Shown here one piece after another: positions 36,560-45,447 of a stretch of DNA of 64,000 nt. The notes beneath the pieces were generated by a model that saw only the letters and a program-made list of their open reading frames with translations, ran no database searches and had not been told where the DNA came from. Source of the stretch: Methanobrevibacter sp. (GTDB lineage: Archaea > Methanobacteriota > Methanobacteria > Methanobacteriales > Methanobacteriaceae). The DNA is taken from positions 62,001 to 126,000 of the forward strand of contig NZ_JAFYHP010000012.1 in NCBI RefSeq assembly GCF_017539065.1. Direction: 5' to 3'. Position 1 is the stretch's first letter. Each line of letters begins with the position of its first letter. The position numbers were made by a program, and so were the translations under genes.

Positions 36560-37738
36560 ATGTTGGTAAATGCTGATTTTCACATTCACAGTTGTTTTTC
36601 AATGGCGTCATCTAAAGACATGGTAATTAAAAACATGGCTCCCAAATCAAAATTAAAGGGTCTACAATTATTAGGAACTGGCGATGCATTCCATCCTAAA
36701 TGGTTAGATATTATTGACGAAAGCACTACTTATTCTGGAGATGGAATATATGCTGCTGATGGAATGGATTTTGTTTTAACAACAGAAGTGGAAGCAAAAC
36801 ATAGAATTCATCACGTGATTATTATTCCGGATATGGATATTGCCCGTGAACTATCCGAAAAGCTCCCTTCAAAAAATAAGAATATTGATGGAAGACCTAA
36901 AACAAACTTAGGGGGTGCGGAACTATTGGAATTGGCTCATGATTATGATTGTTTGATTGGTCCCGCACACGCGTTTACTCCATGGACTGGAATGTATAAG
37001 TCATATGATAGCATTTATGATTGCTATGGAAAAAAACCAGATTTTGTTGAATTGGGATTATCTGCAGATACTGACATGGCAGATTGTATTTCAGAGCTTA
37101 AAGATTTTCCTTTTTTAACTAATTCGGATGCACACTCTCCATGGCCTCATAGGTTAGGCCGTGAATTTAATCAAATTGAACTAGATGATATTTCCTATTC
37201 TTCAATTAAGAAAGCCATTAAACACAAGGATATTAAGGCAAATTATGGTCTTGTGCCGAACTTAGGGAAATACCACATGACTGCATGTACAAAGTGCTAT
37301 AAATTAATTGATCCTATTGTCGCTCGAGAAAATAAAATGAAATGTAGTTGTGGAGGCACAATTAAAAAGGGAGTTGATTTTAGAATATCTGAAATATCTG
37401 ATTTTAAAAAACCCCTCAATCCTGATTTTAGGCCCAAATATGTTCATCTAATGCCCTTGGCTGAAATAATATCCTCAGTTTATGAAAAAGGGGTTACAAC
37501 TAAAACCGTTCAGGGCATTTGGCAAAAATTAATTGATAATTTTAAAACGGAAATTGATGTTTTAATCAATGCGGAATTGGATGAAATTAAAAAAATAGAT
37601 TCGGATGTTGCCTTAGCTATTGAATCCTTTAGAAACAATACTATTGATATTGTTCCGGGTGGTGGCGGACAGTATGGCAAAATCTGTTTTAAAAAAGAAG
37701 TTAAAAAGCCTAAAATGGTAACTTTGGATAATTTTTAA
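36560..37738 (+). CDS. Endonuclease Q-like PHP-domain nuclease (TIGR00375)
   Basis: 392-residue protein with a PHP metal-dependent phosphoesterase domain: DFHIHSCFS, GTGDAFHPKW, GPAHAFTPW and TNSDAHSPWPHRLGREFN. A zinc finger follows (ACTKCYKLIDP and KCSCGG, residues about 240-275), then a helical C-terminal part. This layout is that of EndoQ, which nicks DNA 5' of hypoxanthine, uracil and other damaged bases. The last residues KMVTLDNF resemble a degenerate PCNA-interacting peptide. The gene lies downstream of the pcn cluster, fitting a repair role with PCNA (inference). Confidence 0.8.
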   Translation: MLVNADFHIHSCFSMASSKDMVIKNMAPKSKLKGLQLLGTGDAFHPKWLDIIDESTTYSGDGIYAADGMDFVLTTEVEAKHRIHHVIIIPDMDIARELSEKLPSKNKNIDGRPKTNLGGAELLELAHDYDCLIGPAHAFTPWTGMYKSYDSIYDCYGKKPDFVELGLSADTDMADCISELKDFPFLTNSDAHSPWPHRLGREFNQIELDDISYSSIKKAIKHKDIKANYGLVPNLGKYHMTACTKCYKLIDPIVARENKMKCSCGGTIKKGVDFRISEISDFKKPLNPDFRPKYVHLMPLAEIISSVYEKGVTTKTVQGIWQKLIDNFKTEIDVLINAELDEIKKIDSDVALAIESFRNNTIDIVPGGGGQYGKICFKKEVKKPKMVTLDNF

Positions 37739-37742
37739 AAAG

Positions 37743-37816
37743 CGGACTTGGAGGGATTTGAACCCTCGATCTTAAGATTAGGAGTCTTACGCCCTTCCAG
37801 ACTAGGCTACAAGCCC
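37743..37816 (-). tRNA. tRNA-Arg (anticodon CCT)
   Basis: 74-nt cloverleaf on the minus strand. Acceptor GGGCTTG pairs with CAAGTCC (one G-U pair at G3-U70). The anticodon stem TAAGA/TCTTA encloses CTCCTAA, anticodon CCT. The T arm is GAGGG-TTCAAAT-CCCTC and the discriminator base is G. It reads AGG codons. It lies 54 nt downstream of tRNA-Arg(TCT) in the same direction, likely on one transcript. Confidence 0.94.
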
Positions 37817-37870
37817 ATTAATAAATTAATTTGTGAAAAATCATTCATTTAAAAAAAGAATTCATAAGAG

Positions 37871-37944
37871 CGGACCCGCCGGGATTTGAACCCGGGGTCT
37901 TCGGATTAGAAGTCCGACGCCCTATCCAGCTAGGCTACGGGCCC
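37871..37944 (-). tRNA. tRNA-Arg (anticodon TCT)
   Basis: 74-nt cloverleaf on the minus strand. Acceptor GGGCCCG pairs with CGGGTCC. The anticodon stem TCGGA/TCCGA encloses CTTCTAA, anticodon TCT. The T arm is CCGGG-TTCAAAT-CCCGG. It reads AGA codons, which dominate arginine usage in this AT-rich genome. A TATATATAA element near 37979-37987 on the minus strand, about 40 nt upstream, is the probable promoter for both Arg tRNAs. Confidence 0.95.
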
Positions 37945-38007
37945 TCATATGTAACAATAATAATTATGTAAATTTTATTATATATAGTTATCTATTTTTT
38001 GAAAAAA

Positions 38008-38033
38008 ATAAAAAAGGATTAAAAATAATCCTT
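38008..38033 (-). terminator. Terminator of the PepSY-like gene
   Basis: On the minus strand AAGGATTA and TAATCCTT (38014-38033) form an 8-bp stem with a 4-nt loop that overlaps the stop codon at 38032. A T-rich tract follows in the direction of transcription. Confidence 0.55.
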
Positions 38034-38541
38034 AAACTCTTTCAGTCATACCTGTTGCATCGTTAACGCCTATGGTGTCAACTACATTTCCATCAGCATC
38101 ATAAACTGTAAAAATCCAGTATCCGTTGGAATAATATCCGTCTTTAGCATAACACCCTTCTTCTAGGATTGCGCTAGATGCAATTGATTGTGCTTGATTA
38201 TATGATAATTGCGGACTGTTTGAAGTTCCACTATTTGAGTTTCCGCTATTTGAAGAGGAATCACTTGAAGAACTACTTGAGGAGGAACTTCCAGATGAAC
38301 TGCCTGATCCTGATCCTGATCCAGTTGAACCTGAACTTCCAGATGTAGTAGCTACAGAATTTGGTTCAGTGGTTACAGTATTATTTCCAATTCCGTTTTG
38401 ATTTCCAGTATCATCACTTGCGCCCATACTAGATAAATCAGAGAATATTGGGTTCTCACTATTGGTTATTCCGTAAGCGGCAACAGCTGCTGCGATACAT
38501 AATACAATAATTATTGAAATAATTATATTTGCTTTATCCAT
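38032..38541 (-). CDS. Membrane-anchored Ser/Gly-rich protein with PepSY-like end
   Basis: 169 residues. There is one N-terminal hydrophobic helix (about 6-23). A low-complexity stretch of Ser, Gly, Thr and Asn follows (about residues 45-112). The compact C-terminal domain (LSYNQAQSIASSAILEEG to the end) has a helix followed by two strands (YWIFTVYDADGNVVDTIGVN), as in PepSY-type domains. The Ser-rich part looks like an extracellular spacer, so the C-terminal domain probably sits at or beyond the pseudomurein wall. Function unknown. It is transcribed divergently from the frh operon, with 156 nt between the starts. Confidence 0.5.
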   Translation of the reverse strand: MDKANIIISIIIVLCIAAAVAAYGITNSENPIFSDLSSMGASDDTGNQNGIGNNTVTTEPNSVATTSGSSGSTGSGSGSGSSSGSSSSSSSSSDSSSNSGNSNSGTSNSPQLSYNQAQSIASSAILEEGCYAKDGYYSNGYWIFTVYDADGNVVDTIGVNDATGMTERV

Positions 38542-38649
38542 TTATTTCCCTCCTATCACTTATTAAATTATAATAAAATAAGTTAAGATTTTTATCATTT
38601 ATATATATTTCGATTTGGATTTTTTGAAGTAACTTATTAATAATAATGG

Positions 38650-38659
38650 ATATATATAC
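38650..38659 (+). promoter_or_regulatory. TATA box of the frh operon
   Basis: ATATATATAC sits about 44 nt before the frhA start, which predicts a leader of about 20 nt. The leader carries the strong GAGGTGA ribosome binding site (38686-38692) just ahead of the TTG start. Confidence 0.5.
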
Positions 38660-38697
38660 TAAATGTTAGTTTCTAATTTATAATTGAGGTGACATAT

Positions 38698-39912
38698 TTG
38701 AAAGATAGAGTAGTTATATCCCCTACAACTCGTCAAGAGGGCCATGCCGAACTCGTCATGGAAGTCGACGACGAAGGGATTGTTACAAAAGGTATGTATT
38801 TAAGTATAACTCCTGTAAGGGGTTTAGAAAAGATGGTTCTTAACAAAGCACCTGAAACCGCTCCAGTTTTATGTCAAAGAATATGTGGAGTATGTCCTAT
38901 TCCACATACTTTAGCATCCGCTGAAGCTATGGACATGGCTTTAGGTATTGAGATCCCTAAAGCAGCTAAATTGTTAAGAAAAGCTGTCGCAGCAGCACAT
39001 GGTATTAACAGTGCAGCAATTCACCAATTCTTAATTGCACCTGACGTTGTCCCTGAAGACAAATTCGTAGATGCAGTTAACAGTGTAAGTGAAGTAAGAA
39101 AAACTGTTCAATATGTTGTAGACATGATTGCTGGTGAAGGTATCCACCCATCTGATATTAGAGTAGGAGGAATGGCAAGAAACATTACCCCATTCACCAA
39201 AGAAAGATTAATCGAAAGAATGACTGCTTTAAAACCAAAACTTGAAGCACACGTTGAATTTATTGCAAACTGTGTTCACGAAGCTGGTTTGCCTGCAGAT
39301 TTAGGTGTTGTTAACCAACCGTTAATGGCAATGGATGCAACTTACGGTACCAACGATTTCGATATGGACAAATTCTCAGAAGTATTACCTGAAGCATGGT
39401 ATGATGACCCAGAAATAGGTACAAAAGCATGTTCAGTAATTCCTTTATGGGAAGGTTCCAATGTTGAAACTGGTCCAAGAGCAAGAATGGAAAAATTCTC
39501 TGGATTTAAAGACAAAGGTGTAGTTGCTCAACATATCGCTCGTGCTCAAGAAATGTTGAAAAATTACGATGCTTGTATGGAAGCATTAGACGCAATTGAT
39601 ACTGCAGCACCTGCAAATGTATCTTACGATAAAAGAGGAACTGGGGAACTTGGATTTGGTGTCATAGAAGGTCCTAGAGGAACTGATGTACATATGGCTC
39701 AAGTCAAAGAAGGCAAAACCCAATTCTATTCAGCAATTGTACCAACTACTTGGAACATTCCAACCATGGGTCCTGCAACTGAAGGATTCCACCATGAGTT
39801 AGGTCCACATGTAATCAGAGCTTACGATCCATGTTTATCCTGTGCTACTCATGTAATGGTAGTTGATGATGAGGACAAATCCATTCTCAAAAATGAAATG
39901 GTGAGAATCTAA
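38698..39912 (+). CDS. frhA: Coenzyme F420-reducing [NiFe] hydrogenase, alpha subunit
   Basis: 404-residue catalytic subunit of group 3a hydrogenase, which oxidises H2 to reduce F420 for CO2-dependent methanogenesis. The NiFe ligands are in [11 protein letters not shown] near residue 61 and the C-terminal DPCLSCATH; both pairs are cysteines, with no selenocysteine. The short tail after ATH is the peptide removed on nickel insertion by the FrhD protease. A GTG at 38689 is part of the ribosome binding site GAGGTGA, so the start is TTG 38698 (4 nt after GTGAC), giving [16 protein letters not shown]. Confidence 0.95.
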   Translation: MKDRVVISPTTRQEGHAELVMEVDDEGIVTKGMYLSITPVRGLEKMVLNKAPETAPVLCQRICGVCPIPHTLASAEAMDMALGIEIPKAAKLLRKAVAAAHGINSAAIHQFLIAPDVVPEDKFVDAVNSVSEVRKTVQYVVDMIAGEGIHPSDIRVGGMARNITPFTKERLIERMTALKPKLEAHVEFIANCVHEAGLPADLGVVNQPLMAMDATYGTNDFDMDKFSEVLPEAWYDDPEIGTKACSVIPLWEGSNVETGPRARMEKFSGFKDKGVVAQHIARAQEMLKNYDACMEALDAIDTAAPANVSYDKRGTGELGFGVIEGPRGTDVHMAQVKEGKTQFYSAIVPTTWNIPTMGPATEGFHHELGPHVIRAYDPCLSCATHVMVVDDEDKSILKNEMVRI

Positions 39913-39930
39913 GTTTGGAGGAATTAATTA

Positions 39931-40500
39931 ATGCCTTACGATTCAGACATCATTGTTGTTGGATGCGGAAATATACTATTTAAAGATGATGGTTATGGTC
40001 CGGTAGTCATTAATGTTTTACAAAAATATCTTAATGACACAAATGACTATTATGACCCTGCAGTCACTTCATATGTTGATGATGAGTTTGATAAACAAAT
40101 TTTAAACGAAATCGAAGAGAAATTTGAAGGTATAACTTTACCTGATAGTGTTCAATTCATTGATGGTGGAACAGCAGCACCAACTAATTTCTTCCCATTA
40201 TATACTGAATATGATTGGAAGAAACTTATTGTAGTCGATGTTGTCGAATTCAATGCTGAACCGGGTACTGTGGAAATTTTTGACCCAGAAGTTATGCAAA
40301 AAGGGAAATATGATAATCCTCATGGTATGACAGTTGAGGATCCTCTTCGTGAAATCGCTCAGAAATGTGAAGTCGTTATTGTAGGATGCAAACCTGCATC
40401 AATTCCAACACCGGATGTTGATATGGGTTTAACAGAACCCGTAGAAAAGGCAGTTCCTAAAGCTATAGATATTATTTTAAAAGAAATCGGGGTAAAATAA
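39931..40500 (+). CDS. frhD: Hydrogenase maturation protease FrhD
   Basis: 189-residue endopeptidase of the HycI/HyaD family. It cleaves the C-terminal peptide from FrhA after nickel is inserted. The nickel-sensing acidic residues lie in [20 protein letters not shown] near the N-terminus and in [18 protein letters not shown] is upstream of the ATG. It has a longer loop than bacterial proteases (about residues 40-62). The stop overlaps the frhG start by 1 nt (TAATG). Confidence 0.9.
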   Translation: MPYDSDIIVVGCGNILFKDDGYGPVVINVLQKYLNDTNDYYDPAVTSYVDDEFDKQILNEIEEKFEGITLPDSVQFIDGGTAAPTNFFPLYTEYDWKKLIVVDVVEFNAEPGTVEIFDPEVMQKGKYDNPHGMTVEDPLREIAQKCEVVIVGCKPASIPTPDVDMGLTEPVEKAVPKAIDIILKEIGVK

Positions 40501-41327
40501 TGTTTGATAAATTGAAAAAAGCTTTTGGCGGTTCTAAAGAAGAAGTCGCACCAAAAGTAGAAGAAAAAGTTGAAGCTGCACCTGCACCAGAAGCAGCTCC
40601 TGCAGCATCCGCAAAACCACGTATTGGTTACATTCACTTAAGTGGTTGTACTGGAGATGCAATGTCTTTAACTGAAAACTATGACATTTTATCTACTGTA
40701 TTAACTGATTTAGTTGACATCGTATACGGACAAACTTTAGTTGACAAATGGGTTCACGGTACTTACGCTGAAGAAATGCCTGAAATGGACTTATGTTTAA
40801 TTGAAGGATCCGTATGTTTACAAGATGAACACAGTGTTCAAGAATTATTAATGGCAAGAGAAAAATCCGGATTAATTTGTGCATTCGGTTCCTGTGCTAT
40901 GACTGGTTGTTTCACAACCTTCGCACGTGGAGGCCAACAAGCACAACCTAAACATGAATCTTTTGCACCAATTAGTTCATTAGTAAAAGTAGATTTAGCA
41001 CTTCCAGGTTGTCCTGTAGCTCCTGAAATGATTGCAAATGCTGTAGTTGCATTATGTAACGGTGACTTAGAATACTTACAACCTGCAATGGACATTGCTG
41101 CTTGCAACGCTGGATGTGGCTGTGATGTAATGACAAACATTATCCGTAACGGATTATGTACTGGATGTGGAACTTGTGCTCTCGCTTGTCCAACAAGAGC
41201 TATGGGCTTTACTGAAGGTAGACCTAGCTGTGATAGGGACAGATGTATTAAATGTGGATCTTGTTATGCAATGTGTCCAAGAGCATGGTTACCTATAAAA
41301 AGAATTAAAGAGGAAACTGGATTATAG
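40500..41327 (+). CDS. frhG: Coenzyme F420-reducing hydrogenase, gamma subunit
   Basis: 275-residue electron-transfer subunit. Small-subunit cysteines for the proximal cluster are in [24 protein letters not shown] and LPGCPVAPE. Two C-terminal ferredoxin [4Fe-4S] motifs follow, [12 protein letters not shown] and [12 protein letters not shown]. Residues about 18-40 form an Ala/Pro/Glu/Val-rich extension before the conserved [11 protein letters not shown] that looks like a flexible linker. It passes electrons from FrhA to the flavin in FrhB. Confidence 0.95.
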   Translation: MFDKLKKAFGGSKEEVAPKVEEKVEAAPAPEAAPAASAKPRIGYIHLSGCTGDAMSLTENYDILSTVLTDLVDIVYGQTLVDKWVHGTYAEEMPEMDLCLIEGSVCLQDEHSVQELLMAREKSGLICAFGSCAMTGCFTTFARGGQQAQPKHESFAPISSLVKVDLALPGCPVAPEMIANAVVALCNGDLEYLQPAMDIAACNAGCGCDVMTNIIRNGLCTGCGTCALACPTRAMGFTEGRPSCDRDRCIKCGSCYAMCPRAWLPIKRIKEETGL

Positions 41328-41338
41328 GAGGAATGAAC

Positions 41339-42190
41339 ATGCCATTAGGAACTTATAAAGAAGCATTATCTGCAAGGGCTACTGATAGCAAAATTACTGA
41401 CGTATCACAAGACGGAGGTATTGTTTCAGCATTACTCTGTTACGCACTTGATGAAGGAATCATTGAAGGTGCTGTTGTAGCTGGAACTCCTGACGAAGAT
41501 TGGAGACCAATTCCTACTGTAGTAACTTCCTCCGACGAAGTTATTGCAGCTGCTGGTACTAAATATTCAATGTCCCCAACTTTATCCGCTTTAAAAGAAG
41601 CTACCCGTCAATACGGATTAGAAAAAGTTGGTGTTGTAGCAACTCCATGTCAAATTCAAGGTTTAAGAAAAGCAAACGCTTATCCATTAACAAGATTTGT
41701 TACTGGAAAAATTAGTTTAATCATCGGTATCTACTGTATGGAAAATTTCCCTATGGCTTCTCTTGATACCTTTGCAACCGCAAAATTAGGATTTGACTCA
41801 TTACAAGATGCTAGTAAAATGGACATCGGTAAAGGTAAATTCTGGTTAACCAAAGATGGTGAAGACAGCGGTTTAGCTATCAAAGAAACTCACGGATACG
41901 AACAAGCTGGATGTAACATCTGTATGGATTACGTTGCTGAATGGGCTGACGTATCAACCGGTTCTGTAGGATCTCCTGACGGTTGGTCCACTGTTTTAAC
42001 CAGAACCGATGCTGGTGAAACTGTATTTAAAGCTGCTGTTGATGCTGGTTTAATCGAAACCAAACCAATGGACGAAGTAAAACCAGGTCTTGGATTACTT
42101 GAAAAATTAGCTGCAGGTAAAAAAGACAAAAACGGCAAAGAACGCGAAAGAAGAGCAAAAATGGGATTACCACTTCCTGTGGAATACTAA
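41339..42190 (+). CDS. frhB: Coenzyme F420-reducing hydrogenase, beta subunit
   Basis: 283-residue FAD and F420-binding subunit with one [4Fe-4S] cluster. Recognised by [58 protein letters not shown] and [25 protein letters not shown]. Two in-frame ATGs are available: the first (41333) is 1 nt after AGGAGG, while 41339 has the standard 7-nt spacing and begins [10 protein letters not shown], so I take the second. Last gene of frhADGB. A long T-rich tract ends the operon at about 42199-42220. Confidence 0.95.
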   Translation: MPLGTYKEALSARATDSKITDVSQDGGIVSALLCYALDEGIIEGAVVAGTPDEDWRPIPTVVTSSDEVIAAAGTKYSMSPTLSALKEATRQYGLEKVGVVATPCQIQGLRKANAYPLTRFVTGKISLIIGIYCMENFPMASLDTFATAKLGFDSLQDASKMDIGKGKFWLTKDGEDSGLAIKETHGYEQAGCNICMDYVAEWADVSTGSVGSPDGWSTVLTRTDAGETVFKAAVDAGLIETKPMDEVKPGLGLLEKLAAGKKDKNGKERERRAKMGLPLPVEY

Positions 42191-42298
42191 TTCCACTTCT
42201 TTCTTTTTTTCTTTTTTTTAAACCTCTGCTTCTGAATCTTTTTTTATAAAACTTAAATATCATTTAAGCCAATATATTAAATTAGTGGAGGCGATAAT

Positions 42299-43288
42299 AT
42301 TAAGCAAAATAGATTATTTCTTTTAGTTGTTGCAATTGCATTTTTATTGGCATTAAATTTCGCATTTGCAGTTGATGAAAATACAACCCAATCATTGTCC
42401 GACGTTGATGACAATGTAATAGAACTTGAAAATGATCAGCAAGATACTTTAAATAACGCTCCCGATGATGTAATGGCTGCCGAAACAGGCAATGCAAATA
42501 CTCAAAATGATATTAAAACTATTAAGATGGGGAAAGTTACCAAACGTTATAATGGATATATCCAGTATCAGGCCACTTTTTTAGATGCAAACGGCACTCC
42601 ATTGAAAAATACTAAGGTACTGTTTGAAGTGGATGATTATAATGATTATGCACCAGTTACTGATTCAAATGGGGTTGCATTATTGACCATTCCTATAAAA
42701 AACGGTAATCATAAAATTGCAGCATTAAATCCTGAAACAATGGCTATTGATTCTGCAATCATCAAAGTATTTGATGTTATCACTGGTTCAAAAAACATTA
42801 AAATGTATTATGATGGCGGAAACACCTATAAGGTTCGTGTTTTCGGAGATGATGGCAAACATGTAAAAGCTGGCCAAAAAGTCACTTTTGCAGTAGGTAA
42901 AAAAACATTCACTAAGAAAACCGATAAAAACGGTTATGCAAAACTGAAATTAACTTTTAAACCGGGTTCGTATGAGATGGGTGTAAAATATAAGGATTAT
43001 CTTGTTACTTCCATTCTTCAGGTAAAGCAAGTTCTAAAACCATTGACTTCATTTAAAAACAAGAAAATCAAATCTACAATAAAATTTAAAGTTAAGTTTT
43101 TAGGCAAAAATAAGAAGAACAAGAAGATAAAAGTTAAGTTTAACAAAAAATCATATAAATCCAAAACCAATAAAAAAGGAATAGCAACATTTAATCTTAA
43201 GACTCCTAAAAAGCTAGGAACCTACAAGGTTGTTTCTTCTTATAAAAAAGCAAAAATAACATTAGTCTATTCCCAATATTATGCATGA
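42299..43288 (+). CDS. Secreted Ig-like/adhesin-like protein with probable AUU start
   Basis: Signal peptide, then an acidic spacer, then two beta-sandwich-like repeats (about residues 65-235) and a basic C-terminal module (KIKVKFNKKSYKSKTNKKG..) shared with the proteins at 48409 and 56127. No ATG or GTG in this frame precedes the signal peptide; the first is a TTG at 42347, which would delete most of it. The in-frame stop at 42278-42280 and a GGAGG (42287-42291) exactly 7 nt before ATT at 42299 make ATT the probable start. It would read (M)KQNRLFLLVVAIAFLLALNF. A single-base sequencing error or mutation of ATG is the alternative. Confidence 0.65.
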   Translation: MKQNRLFLLVVAIAFLLALNFAFAVDENTTQSLSDVDDNVIELENDQQDTLNNAPDDVMAAETGNANTQNDIKTIKMGKVTKRYNGYIQYQATFLDANGTPLKNTKVLFEVDDYNDYAPVTDSNGVALLTIPIKNGNHKIAALNPETMAIDSAIIKVFDVITGSKNIKMYYDGGNTYKVRVFGDDGKHVKAGQKVTFAVGKKTFTKKTDKNGYAKLKLTFKPGSYEMGVKYKDYLVTSILQVKQVLKPLTSFKNKKIKSTIKFKVKFLGKNKKNKKIKVKFNKKSYKSKTNKKGIATFNLKTPKKLGTYKVVSSYKKAKITLVYSQYYA

Positions 43289-43318
43289 TGAAGAGAGTTC
43301 TCTCTTCATTTAAATTTT
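43288..43318 (+). terminator. Strong hairpin terminator between convergent genes
   Basis: ATGAAGAGAG (43288-43297) and CTCTCTTCAT (43300-43309) are perfectly complementary, followed by TTTAAATTTTTTTT. The hairpin starts in the stop codon of the secreted protein and lies against the end of the oppositely transcribed map gene. Confidence 0.7.
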
Positions 43319-43320
43319 TT

Positions 43321-44238
43321 TTAGATAGTTGTGACTGTACATCCTTCTTTTTCCACAATGACAGTATGCTCTTTTTGACTTACAAAACAGTCCTGCTTTT
43401 CACGTAATGGAGCATATGGATAAATTGCCATCGCATCTGATAATTGTTTTAATGCAATATTTCCTTTTCTCTCACCAAATTCATTTGTAATCCATCTGCC
43501 TGAAAACGGGACGAATCTATGATTATTTTGTATGTATTTTAAAACTCTTTGAGTATTTTTCATTCTAAATGGTTTATTGGCCAAATATGAGAAAATATAA
43601 TGTCCTGGAGAATCGTTAACAATTCCCTCACCATTTGTTGCGAATGGTTCAATGGCTATTGCCTGCCCTTCATCTAAAACATAGTTATCATGATTATCAT
43701 AATTTGGTATTGAAATTCCCGCATGTAAATTGTTTTGTTCTAAACTGTGTCCTGTTAAATTAAAAATCGGATTTAATTTATATTCTGATATTGCTTCGTG
43801 AACAGCCGCTCCAATTTTTGAAACTTCAATTCCTGCTCTAACAGTTGCAATTGCCGCTTCAAGGCCTGCGGCTGAGGCTTCTACAATTTCTTCATGCAAA
43901 TTTATTTCATCTTGAGTGTAATTTTCATCAATATTTCCGGCCGCTATAATTGTAACTGCGGTATCTGCGATATATCCATCAACCATTGCACCTAAATCCA
44001 ATTTAACCATATCTCCAGCATGAATTACGGTTTCATCTCCTAGTGGAGAGGTATAATGGGCGGCTACTTCATTTAATGATACATTGCATGGGAATGCAAT
44101 CTGCGCTCCGGATTTTAAAATTTCATTTTCCACATATTCAACTAAATCAATGACTAAAGTTCCATCTTTAATCATTTTTGAAGCTTCATCACGAATTTTT
44201 GAAGTAAGTTTTCCAGATTTAATATAAGATTCAATCAT
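43321..44238 (-). CDS. map: Methionine aminopeptidase type II
   Basis: 305-residue archaeal MetAP2, which removes initiator methionine. The dinuclear metal ligands lie in KLDLGAMVDGYIADTAVT (two Asp), LTGHSLEQNN (His), AIAIEPFAT (Glu) and EHTVIVEKEG (Glu). PCNVSLNEVAAHYTS holds the substrate-side histidine. A helical insert near residues 210-260 distinguishes type II. AGGT upstream is the ribosome binding site, and a 96-nt divergent promoter region separates it from 44335. Confidence 0.93.
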   Translation of the reverse strand: MIESYIKSGKLTSKIRDEASKMIKDGTLVIDLVEYVENEILKSGAQIAFPCNVSLNEVAAHYTSPLGDETVIHAGDMVKLDLGAMVDGYIADTAVTIIAAGNIDENYTQDEINLHEEIVEASAAGLEAAIATVRAGIEVSKIGAAVHEAISEYKLNPIFNLTGHSLEQNNLHAGISIPNYDNHDNYVLDEGQAIAIEPFATNGEGIVNDSPGHYIFSYLANKPFRMKNTQRVLKYIQNNHRFVPFSGRWITNEFGERKGNIALKQLSDAMAIYPYAPLREKQDCFVSQKEHTVIVEKEGCTVTTI

Positions 44239-44334
44239 AAATTTTTACCTTCCTTTAAATCAATTAAATATTTAATTGATAAAGTTTATATAATATTTTG
44301 TATTACAATTTATATATAAATTGGAGGTTGAAAA

Positions 44335-44742
44335 ATGGACGTTCCTATAATACCTGACCAAATATTTTTATTAATTGTTTTAGTTATTGTTGCTATTGTA
44401 TTAATAATAATTGTTGCACAATGGAAAAGTGTTGCAAACTCTAAAAATTCAATTTTAATGCTTGAAAAAGAAATTGAACTTAAAAAAATGTCAATGGTAG
44501 AAAAAGACATAGAATCTAAAAGATTAATGGATAATCCAATTCCATTACCACAAGAGCAACAAGATAGTCTTTCAGCAATTAGGCAATCCACTACTGAAGC
44601 TAGAAGCCGTGTAGGTTATCTTCATTCCGAAATCAATGAAAGATTAGCTAGACTTGAAGCTGAAACTGAACAAAGAAAATTAGAAAAAATGCTCAAAGAA
44701 ATCGAGAAAAAAGAAGCTAAACTTCAAAAAATGAATAAATAG
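44335..44742 (+). CDS. Membrane-anchored coiled-coil protein A
   Basis: 135 residues. An N-terminal membrane helix (about 8-27, IFLLIVLVIVAIVLIIIVAQ) is followed by an uninterrupted charged helix to the end, with heptad-like L/I spacing (LEKEIELKKMSMVEKDIESK and later LARLEAETEQRKLEKMLKE). No family recognised. GGAGG precedes the start. The next gene, of similar design, begins 8 nt after its stop, so the pair may form one membrane complex. Confidence 0.55.
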   Translation: MDVPIIPDQIFLLIVLVIVAIVLIIIVAQWKSVANSKNSILMLEKEIELKKMSMVEKDIESKRLMDNPIPLPQEQQDSLSAIRQSTTEARSRVGYLHSEINERLARLEAETEQRKLEKMLKEIEKKEAKLQKMNK

Positions 44743-44750
44743 GTGGAAAA

Positions 44751-45266
44751 ATGGATGCTACAGAAGCAATTGCCGTAATTATTTTAATTATTGCAATCGT
44801 AGTTTTAGTTTATTATTATTTATTAAATAGTCCGTCTACATTGGATAAAATACGCAATTATGTTCCAACTAGTGCTGACGCACATATGGATGAGGTTTTA
44901 GGCGGAAATCCTTCAGATTTAGTTAATAATGAAGTCGCTGCTGAAGAAGGATCTGGGTCAATGACTAAAAGAATCAAAGTCAAATTAAGTGATATTGACA
45001 TGTCTGGAATAAACACTGATGCATTTTCTAATAAAATTGATGCATTTTTAGATGCTAAAAGTGATGAATTAATCAAAGACTGGTCTTTGGCAACTACTGA
45101 TGACTTAGAAGATCTTCAAACTAAATTCAGTGAAACTACTAACAATGTAGATGAATTAGAAAAAGATTATAAAGAATTCAAAAAATCTTCTGAAGAGTTC
45201 CAAAAAGTTACTCAGGAAAAATTAGATGATTTGGATAAGAGAATTGAATCATTAGAGAATAATTAA
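44751..45266 (+). CDS. Membrane-anchored coiled-coil protein B
   Basis: 171 residues. One N-terminal membrane helix (about 5-26) precedes an acidic loop (about 35-70), a small folded segment (ITKR..IKVKLSDIDMSG region) and a C-terminal coiled coil (DLQTKFSETTNNVDELEKDY, then EFQKVTQEKLDDLDKRIESL). GGTGG lies just before the ATG. Function unknown; the arrangement with the preceding gene suggests paired partners. Confidence 0.55.
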   Translation: MDATEAIAVIILIIAIVVLVYYYLLNSPSTLDKIRNYVPTSADAHMDEVLGGNPSDLVNNEVAAEEGSGSMTKRIKVKLSDIDMSGINTDAFSNKIDAFLDAKSDELIKDWSLATTDDLEDLQTKFSETTNNVDELEKDYKEFKKSSEEFQKVTQEKLDDLDKRIESLENN

Positions 45267-45302
45267 TTTTATTTTCTTTGATTTTTTTCACTTTTACGAA
45301 AA

Positions 45303-45312
45303 CTTTATATAA
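45303..45312 (+). promoter_or_regulatory. TATA box for initiator tRNA and rnpB
   Basis: CTTTATATAA lies about 45 nt before the tRNA 5' end. No comparable element is in the 19 nt between the tRNA and rnpB, so one promoter may serve both. Confidence 0.45.
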
Positions 45313-45353
45313 TATTCCTTGCATATAAATAATAGTATTACTAATTTTGTTAT

Positions 45354-45428
45354 AGCAGGGTGGGGTAGTCTGGTGAACCCGCGGGGCTCATAACCCCGAG
45401 ATCCCTAGTTCAAATCTAGGCCCTGCTA
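45354..45428 (+). tRNA. Initiator tRNA-Met (anticodon CAT)
   Basis: 75-nt cloverleaf. Acceptor AGCAGGG pairs with CCCTGCT, so the first pair is A1-U72, the archaeal initiator signature. The anticodon stem CGGGG/CCCCG provides the three G-C pairs typical of initiators around the loop CTCATAA. The T arm is CCTAG-TTCAAAT-CTAGG, discriminator A. Confidence 0.93.
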
Positions 45429-45447
45429 CTTTTAATTAATATTTTTT

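Noticed and set aside
37741..37950. tRNA cluster as an integration site
   Set aside because: No integrase, no duplicated tRNA 3' end and no mobile genes are seen near the two tRNA-Arg genes.
38220..38350. Tandem Ser codon tract as a regulatory microsatellite
   Set aside because: The tract is low-complexity coding sequence for a spacer in the PepSY-like protein. Mixed codons are used, so simple slippage is unlikely.
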